Positions 1-9,053 of a DNA stretch of 64,000 nucleotides are shown one piece after another. This DNA comes from Flavobacteria bacterium MS024-2A (GTDB lineage Bacteria; Bacteroidota; Bacteroidia; Flavobacteriales; Flavobacteriaceae), in contig CAJJBB010000005.1 of assembly GCA_905182305.1 (NCBI GenBank), forward strand, positions 124,001 to 188,000, given 5' to 3'. Under the pieces are notes generated by a model. That model was not told the origin of the DNA. It did not search any database and saw nothing but the letters and a program-made list of their open reading frames with translations. The first letter of the stretch is position 1. Every line of letters starts with the position of its first letter. The translations under genes and the position numbers were made by a program.

Positions 1-603
1 AAAAGCTTCAATAATAGGGATGAATTCCTTGTAGATAAAATCTTTACGTTTAGAGGTATTTACAATCTGCGGATCCATATAAACTAGGGTTCGTATGGAA
101 TTGTTTTCAGCATTAAAAATTAAATTATTGTAAAAAGGTAGTTCTAAAAACAGTTTTTCTTTAAATGCTAAAAGGGCTAAAGAATCTTTTGCTTCACTAA
201 GTTTTAAGAACTTAAGGTCAAAATTTTGGTTCGTAGGGTTTTTAACTAACTCCTGAATGTTATCAACAGAAAGAACAAAGCTAATTTCATTAAAATCACT
301 GATTTCAGTATTTAAATCACGCCATGCATTTCTTTTTTCAGGTGTAAAAAACAAAGAATCTTCAACGGCAATTACAACAAGATTTCCTTCATCACCAAAA
401 GTTTTTACAAACTCTTGATATTGAATATTTTCCGGATGATCATCAGGAAGTAAGTTTGCCTCTGTAAAGGTAAACTGCATGTGCTTCCATTGTGTTGCCC
501 AAAACCCAGTTAGGATAATTAAACCAGCAAGAATTAGGAGACGATTCCTAAGTATAACTCGAGCGACTAGGTCCCAAACACTTGCTTTTTTTTTCTTCTT
601 CAT
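1..603 (-). CDS. RND/MMPL-family exporter, N-terminal part (runs off window start)
   Basis: Open frame of 201 codons from an ATG at 603 to the window edge. It begins with a Lys-rich tail (MKKKKKASVWDLVARVILRN), then one hydrophobic segment at about residues 21-35 (LLILAGLIILTGFWA), then a long polar domain. This is the TM1-plus-periplasmic-loop layout of RND-superfamily (MMPL/patched-like) exporters, and the LLPDDHP segment after TM1 fits. The remaining transmembrane segments are outside the window, so substrate and full length are unknown. It lies 35 bp downstream of frr on the same strand and may belong to the pyrH-frr transcript. Confidence 0.7.
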   Translation of the reverse strand, partial: MKKKKKASVWDLVARVILRNRLLILAGLIILTGFWATQWKHMQFTFTEANLLPDDHPENIQYQEFVKTFGDEGNLVVIAVEDSLFFTPEKRNAWRDLNTEISDFNEISFVLSVDNIQELVKNPTNQNFDLKFLKLSEAKDSLALLAFKEKLFLELPFYNNLIFNAENNSIRTLVYMDPQIVNTSKRKDFIYKEFIPIIEAF

Positions 604-638
604 TAAAATCAATCAGCTGCTTAAAAAAGCAAATACTT

Positions 639-1190
639 TTATACAGTCAAAATTTCTTTTTCTTTGCTATTGAAAATTTCATCTATTTTAGAAATATAGG
701 TGTCTGTTAATTCTTGCACATCAATTTCATAATTTTTTTGAATATCAACCGAGGCATCAGATTTTTTAATATCACCATTAGCTTCTTTTCGAGCAGTACG
801 AATTCCAATTTTAGCATTTTCAGTTTCAGCTTTTGCTAACTTTGCCAAATCACGGCGGCGTTCTTCTGTAAGAGGTGGAATATTAATAATGATAGACTCG
901 CCGTTGTTCATTGGATTAAACCCAAGATTAGCAACTAAAATGGCTTTCTCAATCTCTTGAAGCATTCCTTTTTCCCATGGTTGAACGGTTAGTGTTCTTC
1001 CATCTGGAGAATTTATATTGGCAACTTGGCTAATAAGTGTAGATGTTCCATAATAATCTACTTTTACACTTGAGAGCATAATTGGATTTGCTTTCCCTGC
1101 TCTAATATTGAGCATTTCTTTTTCTAGGTGGACCACAGCTTGCTCCATGCTTTCCATTGCTGCGTCTACTATAAACTCCATTTCTTCCAT
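639..1190 (-). CDS. frr: Ribosome recycling factor
   Basis: 183 aa, normal length for RRF, which with EF-G splits post-termination ribosomes. Family signatures are clear: LEKEMLNIRAGKANP near residue 22, VDYYGTSTLISQVANI, LGFNPMNNGESIIINIPPLT and the C-terminal helix motif TEERRRDLAKLAKAE. It starts 9 bp after the pyrH stop on the same strand, the conserved pyrH-frr pair, so cotranscription is likely. Confidence 0.97.
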   Translation of the reverse strand: MEEMEFIVDAAMESMEQAVVHLEKEMLNIRAGKANPIMLSSVKVDYYGTSTLISQVANINSPDGRTLTVQPWEKGMLQEIEKAILVANLGFNPMNNGESIIINIPPLTEERRRDLAKLAKAETENAKIGIRTARKEANGDIKKSDASVDIQKNYEIDVQELTDTYISKIDEIFNSKEKEILTV

Positions 1191-1199
1191 ATCTAAATT

Positions 1200-1907
1200 T
1201 TACAAGTCTACTCTAGTTCCTATATTTTTTCCTCTAACCACATTAATTAAGTTATCTGGCGTGTTCATATCAAAAACAATAATAGGTAGTTTGTTCTCTT
1301 GACTTAATGTAAAAGCAGTAGTGTCCATTACTTTTAAACCTTTTTTGAGAACATCATCGAAAGATAAGGTGTCAAATTTTATTGCTTCTTTATTGTTTTC
1401 AGGGTCTTCATTATAGATACCGTCTACCCTTGTTCCTTTTAAAATCACATCTGCATTTATCTCTATAGCACGTAATACTGCTGCTGAATCTGTAGTAAAA
1501 TAAGGGTTTCCTGTCCCAGAACCAAAAATCACTACCCTCCCTTTTTCAAGATGTCGGGTTGCCTTTCTTTTAATAAACGGTTCGGCAATGGCTTCTATTT
1601 TTATAGCAGTTTGAAGTCGCGTAGGGATATCATTGTTTTCAAGTGCACTTTGCAAAGCAAGACCATTAATTACTGTTGCTAACATTCCCATGTAATCTGC
1701 TTGAACTCGGTCCATACCTTTGCTTGCTCCAGAGACTCCTCTGAAAATATTACCTCCACCAATTACAATACCAATTTCAACACCTTGATCAAACACTTTT
1801 TTTATTTCTTTAGCATAACTGTCTATTTTAATAGGATCAATTCCATGAGTTTGACTTCCCATGAGAGCTTCACCGCTCAATTTTAGTAGTATTCTTTGAT
1901 ATTTCAT
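1200..1907 (-). CDS. pyrH: UMP kinase
   Basis: 235 aa bacterial UMP kinase of the amino-acid-kinase fold, making UDP from UMP for pyrimidine nucleotide synthesis. Visible: N-terminal [10 protein letters not shown] (phosphate-binding), [12 protein letters not shown], the [21 protein letters not shown] region and C-terminal [14 protein letters not shown]. First gene of the pyrH-frr pair. A TATATTTG box lies 18 bp upstream of the start. Confidence 0.97.
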   Translation of the reverse strand: MKYQRILLKLSGEALMGSQTHGIDPIKIDSYAKEIKKVFDQGVEIGIVIGGGNIFRGVSGASKGMDRVQADYMGMLATVINGLALQSALENNDIPTRLQTAIKIEAIAEPFIKRKATRHLEKGRVVIFGSGTGNPYFTTDSAAVLRAIEINADVILKGTRVDGIYNEDPENNKEAIKFDTLSFDDVLKKGLKVMDTTAFTLSQENKLPIIVFDMNTPDNLINVVRGKNIGTRVDL

Positions 1908-1924
1908 TTAGAGGAATGTATAAA

Positions 1925-1932
1925 CAAATATA
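1925..1932 (-). promoter_or_regulatory. -7 promoter element for pyrH-frr
   Basis: On the minus strand this reads TATATTTG, a match to the Bacteroidota -7 consensus TAnnTTTG, with its 3' end 17 bp upstream of the pyrH ATG. No clear TTTG -33 element is at the usual spacing, so only half of the promoter is supported. Confidence 0.4.
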
Positions 1933-2030
1933 AAAATTTACGTAGAATTTATCCTCCTTAAGTACTAACATTATAAAAGACTTATTTCAAATGATGTTTT
2001 TACAAAAGGTTATCATCACATAATGTTAAA

Positions 2031-2759
2031 TTACTTTCGTGTTATATTTTTTTCTGAAGCAGGATTAATTACACTTTCCATTGAAAACGCATTTTCAATT
2101 TTATAATTCCCAACTCTAGTTCTTTTTAGAGAAGAAAGATGTGCACCATTAGATAACGATTTTCCAAAATCATGAGCTAAACTTCGTATGTAGGTTCCTT
2201 TGCTACAGCGAACTAAAAAGTCAACTTTTGGAAGATTTATTTTTGTTATTTTGAATTCGTGGACATTTACAGTTCTTGGAGTTATTTCGGGATTTTCACC
2301 AGCTCGTGCATATTCATATAATCTTTTACCATTTTTTTTTAGAGCAGAAAAAATGGGAGGGTATTGTAAGATTTCTCCTGTAAATTTAACGGTAGTATTA
2401 AAAATCATTTCTTCAGTAAGTAATTTTGTGTCAAATGTTTGATCTATGGAAGTTTCTAGATCGTATGAGGGAGTTGTAGCACCCATTAAAAATGTTCCTG
2501 TATATTCTTTTTCAGTCTCTTGAAGAGTTCTAATTGATTTGGTTTTTTTACCTGTACATATTAATAAAAGACCCGTAGCTAGTGGATCAAGTGTTCCTGC
2601 ATGACCTACTTTTATTTTTTTGAGACCACTTAGATTTTTAAGATGCCATCTTAATTTATTAACTACCTGAAACGAAGTCCACCCAAGAGGTTTATTAATT
2701 AATAATAGTTTTCCCTCTAATAACTCCTCAGAAGTAAAGTGTAGTTTAAAAAAGTCCAT
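2031..2759 (-). CDS. truB: tRNA pseudouridine(55) synthase
   Basis: 242 aa TruB, which makes pseudouridine-55 in the tRNA T-arm. Motif GHAGTLDPLATGLLLICTG carries the catalytic Asp, and KGTYIRSLAHDFGKSL is the conserved C-terminal block. The N-terminus LLINKPLGWTSFQVVNKLR is typical of the family. Its start overlaps the end of uppP by 14 bp, so the two are translationally close and probably in one operon with DUF3098 and ftsX. Confidence 0.96.
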   Translation of the reverse strand: MDFFKLHFTSEELLEGKLLLINKPLGWTSFQVVNKLRWHLKNLSGLKKIKVGHAGTLDPLATGLLLICTGKKTKSIRTLQETEKEYTGTFLMGATTPSYDLETSIDQTFDTKLLTEEMIFNTTVKFTGEILQYPPIFSALKKNGKRLYEYARAGENPEITPRTVNVHEFKITKINLPKVDFLVRCSKGTYIRSLAHDFGKSLSNGAHLSSLKRTRVGNYKIENAFSMESVINPASEKNITRK

Positions 2760-3537
2760 AAATCAAAGCTGTTCCTCCTACTAATAGACAGTAAAAACTA
2801 AAATATTTAAGTTTGCTATTTTTAACAATAATAATCATCCATTTACAGGCAAAAAGACCAGTTATAAAAGCAAAAATAAAACCAGCAAAAAGAGGCAGTA
2901 AATCAACATCATGGCTTAATTGTCTTGAATCTATGAGTTTTTTTACCATGCTTCCAAAAATAAGAGGTAGAACCATTAAAAAAGAAAAACGAGCAGCTTT
3001 CTCTCTCTCTATTCCTAATAAAACTGCTGCAGCAATAGTTGAGCCACTTCTTGAAATTCCAGGCAGAATTGCAATTGCTTGAATTAAACCAAGAATCACT
3101 GCATTTTTAATAGATACATCCTTAGTTTTTTTTTTCGCTTTATCTGCCCAAAATAGAATAACTGACGTAATACATAACATAGTTCCAACTAAGACCATAT
3201 TCTGCAAAAACAATACTTCAATTGAATCCTGTAAAAAAAGACCTACAAATACTGCAGGAATCATAGATAAGATTATTTTAAAGCTAAATTGAGTGCTTTC
3301 ATTCCATTTAAATTTCATAACTCCTTGTAATAATTGTAAAATATCTTTTCTAAAAAATACAATCGTACTGAGTGCTGTGGCCACATGTAAAGTGAGGGTT
3401 AAGAAGAGGCTCTCTTCCGCACTAGCTTGGTTTCCGAAAATAGTTTTTGCTATTTCTAAATGTCCGCTAGATGAGATTGGTAAAAATTCAGTGAATCCTT
3501 GGATAATTCCTAAGATTATGGCTTCTAAATAATTCAT
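2746..3537 (-). CDS. uppP: Undecaprenyl-diphosphate phosphatase (BacA/UppP)
   Basis: 263 aa integral membrane protein that recycles the C55-PP lipid carrier for peptidoglycan synthesis and gives bacitracin tolerance. Both family signature loops are present: EFLPISSSGHLEIAK near the N-terminus and GISRSGSTIAAAVLLG at about residue 160. Multiple hydrophobic helices lie throughout. It overlaps DUF3098 by 4 bp upstream and truB by 14 bp downstream. Confidence 0.96.
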   Translation of the reverse strand: MNYLEAIILGIIQGFTEFLPISSSGHLEIAKTIFGNQASAEESLFLTLTLHVATALSTIVFFRKDILQLLQGVMKFKWNESTQFSFKIILSMIPAVFVGLFLQDSIEVLFLQNMVLVGTMLCITSVILFWADKAKKKTKDVSIKNAVILGLIQAIAILPGISRSGSTIAAAVLLGIEREKAARFSFLMVLPLIFGSMVKKLIDSRQLSHDVDLLPLFAGFIFAFITGLFACKWMIIIVKNSKLKYFSFYCLLVGGTALIYGLF

Positions 3538-3779
3538 TTTTTAGCAGCTTCTTCTGTCAAAATAGAATACATGGCAACACCAAAGCCAATGAGGACAAGG
3601 GAAGGAGCTAAACGAATCCGTGTGAAATTAAACATAGCTTTATTGAAATAAAGAGGATCATCACTTCCGCCACCTACCATTAAAACAAATCCTAAAGTAA
3701 TAATTGCAAATGCTAGAAATAAAAATTTGTAGTTACGTTTTTTGAATAATTGTTTTTTGGGAGTATTGGATTGTTTCAT
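3534..3779 (-). CDS. DUF3098 small membrane protein
   Basis: 81 aa from the inner ATG (MKQSNTPKKQLFKKRNY). A longer frame to 3806 would overlap ftsX and adds a poorly conserved-looking tail. It has a short basic N-terminus, one hydrophobic helix (FLFLAFAIITLGFVLMVGG), a loop with RLAPSLVLIGFG, and a second helix. In Bacteroidota DUF3098 sits between ftsX and uppP, as here. Its function is unknown; the position suggests an envelope role. Confidence 0.85.
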   Translation of the reverse strand: MKQSNTPKKQLFKKRNYKFLFLAFAIITLGFVLMVGGGSDDPLYFNKAMFNFTRIRLAPSLVLIGFGVAMYSILTEEAAKK

Positions 3780-3792
3780 GTTTTGAAATATA

Positions 3793-4713
3793 TTAATAAA
3801 TGGCATCTGTTTTAAGATTTAAGTACCGTTGTGTTGCAAAAAAAGTACTGATTCCCGTAATGCCTATTCCTAATAGTAAAACACCACCAAAAACAACAGA
3901 AAGTTCAGAGGGGTGTTGTATCATATTCAATTCTGGAAACTGTTTATTAATTTCAAAAAGTAAAATGGTTAGTCCACTTAATGCAATAAGTGAACTAATA
4001 ACACCTAGGCGAAAATGTATCCATATAAATGGTCTTCGAATAAAAGATTTTGTTGCTCCCACCAATTGCATTGTTTTGATTATGAACCTTTTAGAATAAA
4101 TTGATAAACGTATAGAACTATTAATTAGCAATAAAGCAATTAGGATAAATAAGCCAGTGGTTATTAACAGTAAGTAGGTAATTTTTCGAATATTTTTATC
4201 TAAAAGAGTCACAAGCGGTTGGTCATAAACTACTTCATTTACAAAATCAGTTATTTCAAATTCTCTTTTAATTTTTGTTAAAGAAAGTGTGTTTACAAAA
4301 GCAGCATTAAAATAAATGTCTATAGAATTTAATAGTGGATTATATCCTAAAAACTCAATAAAGTCTTCTCCAATATCTCTAGCATACAGTTCTGCGGCTT
4401 CTTCTTTCGGAGTGAATCGTACTTTTTTTGTAGCTGAATTAATTTGTATTTTTTTTTGTAATTGAGTAATTTCAATATCTTTAGCATTATCTTTAAGATA
4501 AATAGTCATTACAATTTGTTCTTTAAAATGCGAAGCAATATTTTTTGTATTGAGCAAGAATAATCCTAATACACCAACAAAAAACAGGACAAAGGAAATA
4601 CTTATAATCACTGAAAAATATCCTGTAAGTAGTCTTCTTTTTTGATATGTTTCTTGAAAGTTTTTAACCACGCTTTTTGTTTTTGTAAAAATATAAAAGA
4701 AATCTAAGACCAC
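3793..4713 (-). CDS. ftsX: Cell division protein FtsX (ABC permease-like)
   Basis: About 306 aa. One N-terminal TM helix (LLTGYFSVIISISFVLFFVG) precedes a large extracytoplasmic domain with a YLKDNAKDIEITQLQ stretch, then three TM helices, the FtsX topology. FtsX works with the ATPase FtsE to activate peptidoglycan hydrolases at division; ftsE is not in the window. The start is uncertain: an in-frame GTG at 4671 gives a more typical N-terminus just before the QKRRLLTGYFSV block. First gene of the ftsX-DUF3098-uppP-truB set. Confidence 0.9.
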   Translation of the reverse strand: MVLDFFYIFTKTKSVVKNFQETYQKRRLLTGYFSVIISISFVLFFVGVLGLFLLNTKNIASHFKEQIVMTIYLKDNAKDIEITQLQKKIQINSATKKVRFTPKEEAAELYARDIGEDFIEFLGYNPLLNSIDIYFNAAFVNTLSLTKIKREFEITDFVNEVVYDQPLVTLLDKNIRKITYLLLITTGLFILIALLLINSSIRLSIYSKRFIIKTMQLVGATKSFIRRPFIWIHFRLGVISSLIALSGLTILLFEINKQFPELNMIQHPSELSVVFGGVLLLGIGITGISTFFATQRYLNLKTDAIY

Positions 4714-4761
4714 AGAGGGATAAAAAATTCTTTTTGCTTTTTAACATTCCATCAATAAACG

Positions 4762-4769
4762 TATTTTTG
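4762..4769 (+). promoter_or_regulatory. -7 promoter element for leuS
   Basis: TATTTTTG matches TAnnTTTG and lies 30 bp before the GTG start of leuS in the divergent ftsX/leuS gap. A TTTG at 4733-4736 is 25 bp upstream, longer than the usual 17-20 bp, so the -33 assignment is weak. Confidence 0.4.
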
Positions 4770-4799
4770 TGCCTTTCATAGCAACCAACAAATCAAACA

Positions 4800-7616
4800 G
4801 TGGAATACAATTTTAAAGACATTGAAAATAAGTGGCAGAGATACTGGGCAGAACACGAAACCTTTAAAGTTTCTAACCTATCTGAAAAACCTAAATTTTA
4901 TATTTTAGATATGTTTCCTTATCCTTCCGGTGCTGGACTCCATGTTGGACACCCACTCGGGTATATTGCTAGCGATATTTATGCACGTTTCAAAAGGCAC
5001 AAGGGTTATAATGTTTTACATCCACAAGGTTATGATTCTTTCGGACTACCTGCTGAACAATATGCTATTCAAACTGGACAACATCCTGCAAAAACGACAA
5101 AGGCAAATATTTCACGATATAGAACACAGCTTGATCAAATGGGATTTTCATTTGACTGGAGTAGAGAGGTAAGAACATCAAGTCCTGATTTTTACAAGTG
5201 GACTCAATGGATATTTTTAAAGCTATTTGATCATTATTATTGTAATAAAGCAAATAAAGCACTCCCTATTTCTAATCTAATCGAGTGTTTTGAAAAAGAA
5301 GGAAATGTTACTGTAGATGCAATTTTTGATTCAAAAGTTGATTCTTTTTCTGCTATGGAGTGGAAATCTTTTAATAGTGTAAAACAACAACAAATGCTTT
5401 TGGCTTATAGATTAACATACCTAGCTGAAGCAGAAGTAAATTGGTGTGCTGGACTAGGAACTGTTCTTGCAAATGATGAAATTATAAATGGTGTTTCAGA
5501 ACGCGGTGGTTTTCCAGTAAATAAAAAGAAAATGAAACAATGGAGTATGCGTATTGGAGCTTATTCTGAGCGTTTACTTTTGGGTCTAGATAAAATTGAT
5601 TGGCCAGATTCATTAAAAGAAATGCAACGGAACTGGATTGGCAAATCTATTGGCGCAAAAGTATTTTTCAAAATTGAAGGTTATGACGCTCAAATTGAAG
5701 TTTTCACCACTCGTCCTGATACTGTTTTTGGAGTTACTTTTATGACCCTTGCACCTGAGTTAGATTTGGTTGGTGAAATAACAAAACTAGAACAAAAAAA
5801 AGCTGTTAACACATATGTATTGGAAACCCAACAGCGCACTCAACGGGAGCGAATGGCAGATATTAAAAAAATCAGTGGAGTGTTTACTGGGTCATATGCG
5901 TTGCATCCTTTAACAGGTGATAAAATTCCCATATGGATAGGTGATTATGTATTAGCTGATTACGGTACAGGTGCTGTAATGGCAGTTCCCTGTGGAGATC
6001 AGCGCGATTATGATTTTGCTAAACATTTTAATATTCCGATTAAAAATATCTTTAAAGGGGCTTCTGTTGAGAATGAAGCATATACTGACAAAATAAATAC
6101 TGTTATTGATCATTCAGATTTTTTAACAGGGCTTCAATATAAAGATGCAATGAAAACGGTTATTAAAGTTTTAGAAGAAAAAGGATGCGGTGAAGGTACC
6201 GTAAATTATAGACTTCGTGATGCAATTTTTAGTAGACAACGGTATTGGGGAGAGCCAATTCCTGTATATTATAAAGACAGAATGCCGCAGCCATTAAGTT
6301 TAGAGGATTTACCTTTAAGTTTACCTGAAGTTGAAAATTACCTACCTACCCTAGAAGGATCCCCACCTCTTGGGAATGCCGGTATATGGGCCTGGAATGA
6401 AAAGGAGCGATCTGTAGTTTCTAATAATTTAATAGATCATAAAAAAGTATTCCCATTAGAACTAAATACGATGCCCGGTTGGGCAGGGAGCTCTTGGTAT
6501 TTTTATCGCTATATGGATCCCCAAAATACAGAAGCATTCGTAGGTAAAGAAGCAATGGAATATTGGCAAGATATAGACCTCTATTTAGGGGGGAGTGAAC
6601 ATGCAACAGGACATTTATTGTATTCCCGTTTTTGGCAAAAATTCTTGTTTGATATAGGTCATCTAAATGTCGATGAATACGCTAAAAAATTAATAAATCA
6701 AGGAATGATTCTAGGGACTTCTGCTTATATGTATCGTAAGCCTGGAACACAAACATATGTATCTAAAGATCTTATCAAGTCTTCAGATGTTTTAGAACCA
6801 ATAAGAGTAGATGTTAATTTTGTTAATGCCTCAAATGAATTAGACGTAGCCAAAGTAATTCAATGGCAACCACAATTTTCACAAGCTCAATTTGAGCTTA
6901 GTAACGGAGTCTACAAAGTTGGGCGTGAGGTTGAAAAAATGTCTAAGTCAAAGTATAATGTTGTAAATCCTGATGAGATATGTGATCAGTATGGAGCAGA
7001 TACCCTTAGAATGTATGAAATGTTTTTAGGACCTCTTGAGCAAGCAAAACCATGGAATACAGCTGGAATTTCAGGTGTACATAACTTTTTAAATAAATAT
7101 TGGCGACTTTTTTATAAGAATGAAGCGTATATTGTCAATAACATTAAACCTGATAAAAAAGCCTTAAAAGTTCTCCATGAAACCATTAAGAAAGTAACTT
7201 CAGATATTGAATCTTTTTCTTTCAATACTTGTATAAGTACTTTTATGATTTGTGTAAATGAACTTAATAACTTAGGGTGTCATAGCAAAGAAATTTTGAG
7301 TCCACTTACTATTTTACTTTCTCCTTTTGCTCCTCATATTAGTGAAGAGCTATGGTATAGATTAGGAAATACAGGGAGTATTGTTAACATCCCTTTCCCT
7401 ATATTCAATGAAGCTTTCTTGATAGAGGACAGTAAAAATTATCCAATATCTTTTAATGGTAAAATGCGGTTTACTTTATCACTTTCTTTGTCTTTAGATA
7501 AAGACTTAATAAAAAAAGCGGTTATACAAGATTCTAGAACTGAAGAATACCTTAATGGGAATACTCCAAAAAAATGGATTATTGTACCAAATAAAATCAT
7601 CAATATAGTATTCTAA
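4800..7616 (+). CDS. leuS: Leucyl-tRNA synthetase
   Basis: 938 aa class I synthetase charging tRNA-Leu. HIGH-type motif is in PYPSGAGLHVGHPLGY (residues about 41-56) and KMSKSKYNVV is near residue 716. The CP1 editing domain is present (TTRPDTVFGVTFM). Start is a GTG (reads MEYNFKDIENKWQ), which matches the family N-terminus; there is no ATG in frame upstream. The length agrees with the Bacteroidota form, which carries an insertion. Its stop overlaps the next ATG. Confidence 0.97.
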   Translation: MEYNFKDIENKWQRYWAEHETFKVSNLSEKPKFYILDMFPYPSGAGLHVGHPLGYIASDIYARFKRHKGYNVLHPQGYDSFGLPAEQYAIQTGQHPAKTTKANISRYRTQLDQMGFSFDWSREVRTSSPDFYKWTQWIFLKLFDHYYCNKANKALPISNLIECFEKEGNVTVDAIFDSKVDSFSAMEWKSFNSVKQQQMLLAYRLTYLAEAEVNWCAGLGTVLANDEIINGVSERGGFPVNKKKMKQWSMRIGAYSERLLLGLDKIDWPDSLKEMQRNWIGKSIGAKVFFKIEGYDAQIEVFTTRPDTVFGVTFMTLAPELDLVGEITKLEQKKAVNTYVLETQQRTQRERMADIKKISGVFTGSYALHPLTGDKIPIWIGDYVLADYGTGAVMAVPCGDQRDYDFAKHFNIPIKNIFKGASVENEAYTDKINTVIDHSDFLTGLQYKDAMKTVIKVLEEKGCGEGTVNYRLRDAIFSRQRYWGEPIPVYYKDRMPQPLSLEDLPLSLPEVENYLPTLEGSPPLGNAGIWAWNEKERSVVSNNLIDHKKVFPLELNTMPGWAGSSWYFYRYMDPQNTEAFVGKEAMEYWQDIDLYLGGSEHATGHLLYSRFWQKFLFDIGHLNVDEYAKKLINQGMILGTSAYMYRKPGTQTYVSKDLIKSSDVLEPIRVDVNFVNASNELDVAKVIQWQPQFSQAQFELSNGVYKVGREVEKMSKSKYNVVNPDEICDQYGADTLRMYEMFLGPLEQAKPWNTAGISGVHNFLNKYWRLFYKNEAYIVNNIKPDKKALKVLHETIKKVTSDIESFSFNTCISTFMICVNELNNLGCHSKEILSPLTILLSPFAPHISEELWYRLGNTGSIVNIPFPIFNEAFLIEDSKNYPISFNGKMRFTLSLSLSLDKDLIKKAVIQDSRTEEYLNGNTPKKWIIVPNKIINIVF

Positions 7617-7876
7617 TGACTGAAGTTCAAATAGAAATCATTGGCCTGATAGCTGCTGTTTTAACCACCTCTTCTTTTATGCCTCAAGTATATAAAATCT
7701 GGAAGTTAAAGAGTTCAGATGGTGTTTCTTTAAGTATGTATTTATTCATGTTTACTGGTGTGGTAATGTGGTTTTTTTATGGTATTTTGATTGAAAGTAT
7801 AGCGGTAATTTCCGCGAATTTAGTTGCAGGAGTTTTACAACTTATCATTATCTATTTCAAATTAAAATTGAAATAG
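7616..7876 (+). CDS. SemiSWEET-type sugar transporter (PQ-loop/MtN3 family)
   Basis: 86 aa with three hydrophobic helices, the triple-helix bundle of bacterial SemiSWEETs, which dimerise to carry sugars. The PQ motif is visible in TTSSFMPQVYKIWK (helix 1), followed by SSDGVSLSMYLF, the usual loop and helix 2. It starts inside the leuS stop codon (TAATGA), so it is translationally coupled or cotranscribed. The terminator follows 6 bp after the stop. Confidence 0.9.
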   Translation: MTEVQIEIIGLIAAVLTTSSFMPQVYKIWKLKSSDGVSLSMYLFMFTGVVMWFFYGILIESIAVISANLVAGVLQLIIIYFKLKLK

Positions 7877-7882
7877 AGCAAC

Positions 7883-7925
7883 TTACAATAACCTATTATT
7901 TGTTAAAAATAATAGGTTATTGTAA
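7883..7925. terminator. Rho-independent terminator, 18-bp perfect stem
   Basis: TTACAATAACCTATTATT (7883-7900), a 7-nt loop, then its exact reverse complement (7908-7925). It is AT-rich and begins 6 bp after the SemiSWEET stop. The symmetry would let it act in both directions, although the next minus-strand gene ends at 8132. Confidence 0.8.
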
Positions 7926-7966
7926 AATCATTATTGCAACTTCGCTCGCTACTATTTGTTTAATAA

Positions 7967-8053
7967 TATATTGAGAAGCAAATTCAAGAATATTCTCAGT
8001 TTAACCTTCGAAATGGAGTATCTGTTAAAGAGATTGCAGAAAAGACAATTTAA
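7967..8053 (+). pseudogene. Possible gene remnant (HTH-like fragment)
   Basis: A 28-codon frame between stops reads ...EYSQFNLRNGVSVKEIAEKT. The RNGVSVKEIAE part looks like the end of a recognition-helix region in sigma or LuxR-type regulators. There is no start codon and nothing coding around it. This is offered only as a possible fossil. Confidence 0.2.
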
Positions 8054-8131
8054 AATGAGTTATTAAAAATTATTTAATAGCAGCAATAACTTATTTTGTA
8101 TTTCAGGTTTTTTGGAGGAAGAAGAAATTAA

Positions 8132-8602
8132 TCACAAAGTTATTTGCCTATTAAGTTGTTGTTGAAGTGATATAAAGGTTTCTGTTCTTGAAACACCTTC
8201 TACAGATTGTATTTTTTTATTAAGTAGTTCCATTAGGTGCTCATTATCTTTACACAATAATTTTGCGAAAATACTCCAGTTTCCTGTGGTGTAATGACAT
8301 TCAATGACTTCGGGAATATTCTTAAGCTGATTCACTGCTTCTGGGTTTCGCATGGCTTTATCTAAATATACACCAATGAAGGCGACTGTTTTAAAGCCTA
8401 ATATTTTTGGATTAATAATAATTTGGGAGCCTGAAATAACCTCTGCTTTCTCTAATTTTTTTAGTCGCTGGTGAACCGCAGCTCCAGATATGCCGGTTAT
8501 TTTTGAAATTGCTAAAATTGGTTTACGGGCATCTTGCATCAGTGTTTTTAAAATGACCTTGTCAATACCATCAATGATAACAGTTTGTTCTGTGATCTTC
8601 AT
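8132..8602 (-). CDS. Lrp/AsnC-family transcriptional regulator
   Basis: 156 aa. An N-terminal winged HTH (DGIDKVILKTLMQDARKPIL, then KITGISGAAVHQRLKKLEKA) is followed by the RAM/AsnC ligand-binding domain (FIGVYLDKAMRNPEAV, EVIECHYTTGNWSIFAKL). Regulators of this family bind DNA as dimers or octamers and respond to amino acids; the effector cannot be told here. It is monocistronic with about 450 bp of non-coding DNA upstream. Confidence 0.93.
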   Translation of the reverse strand: MKITEQTVIIDGIDKVILKTLMQDARKPILAISKITGISGAAVHQRLKKLEKAEVISGSQIIINPKILGFKTVAFIGVYLDKAMRNPEAVNQLKNIPEVIECHYTTGNWSIFAKLLCKDNEHLMELLNKKIQSVEGVSRTETFISLQQQLNRQITL

Positions 8603-9053
8603 AAGATTAGTTTTTTGACTACGATTATTAATAATAATTAATAAAGATATATTAATTTAATTAAGCCTATTAATCACCTTTTGAATTAAAATTACACTTT
8701 GTTATTCTTCAATAGGATATTTATTTTTATTTTGCAAACTCTTGAAAGACAGTATCTAAAGAGTATTCTAACACAAACCTATCTAAAAAGTTATAAGCTG
8801 GAGTCTGTTATGTTGAGTGTCATGGTATTTATTTGTTGATTATTTCTTTTATTGAATTTCATTCACTAAAAAGACAAATCAATTTATTGTAATTATTTAT
8901 ACTTGAATACTTTTTATTATTTTCCAAAAGTGTTTTTATATTAACCTTTATTTTTTTAATTTTAAAGTAAGGTCTCTTAATTCCATTTGGTGAAGCATTC
9001 TTGATTTTAGGTTGAATATCACTTATTTTAAAATTTTACAACTAAAAATATAA
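8603..9053. other. Intergenic region, no supported gene
   Basis: 451 bp, very AT-rich. It should contain the promoter of the Lrp-family gene. On the minus strand a frame of roughly 60 codons is open down to a stop at 8869-8871 (containing KNASPNGIKRPYFKIKKIKV), but I see no ATG or GTG to start it and do not recognise it. It could be a decayed gene. No RNA gene or repeat was seen. Confidence 0.4.
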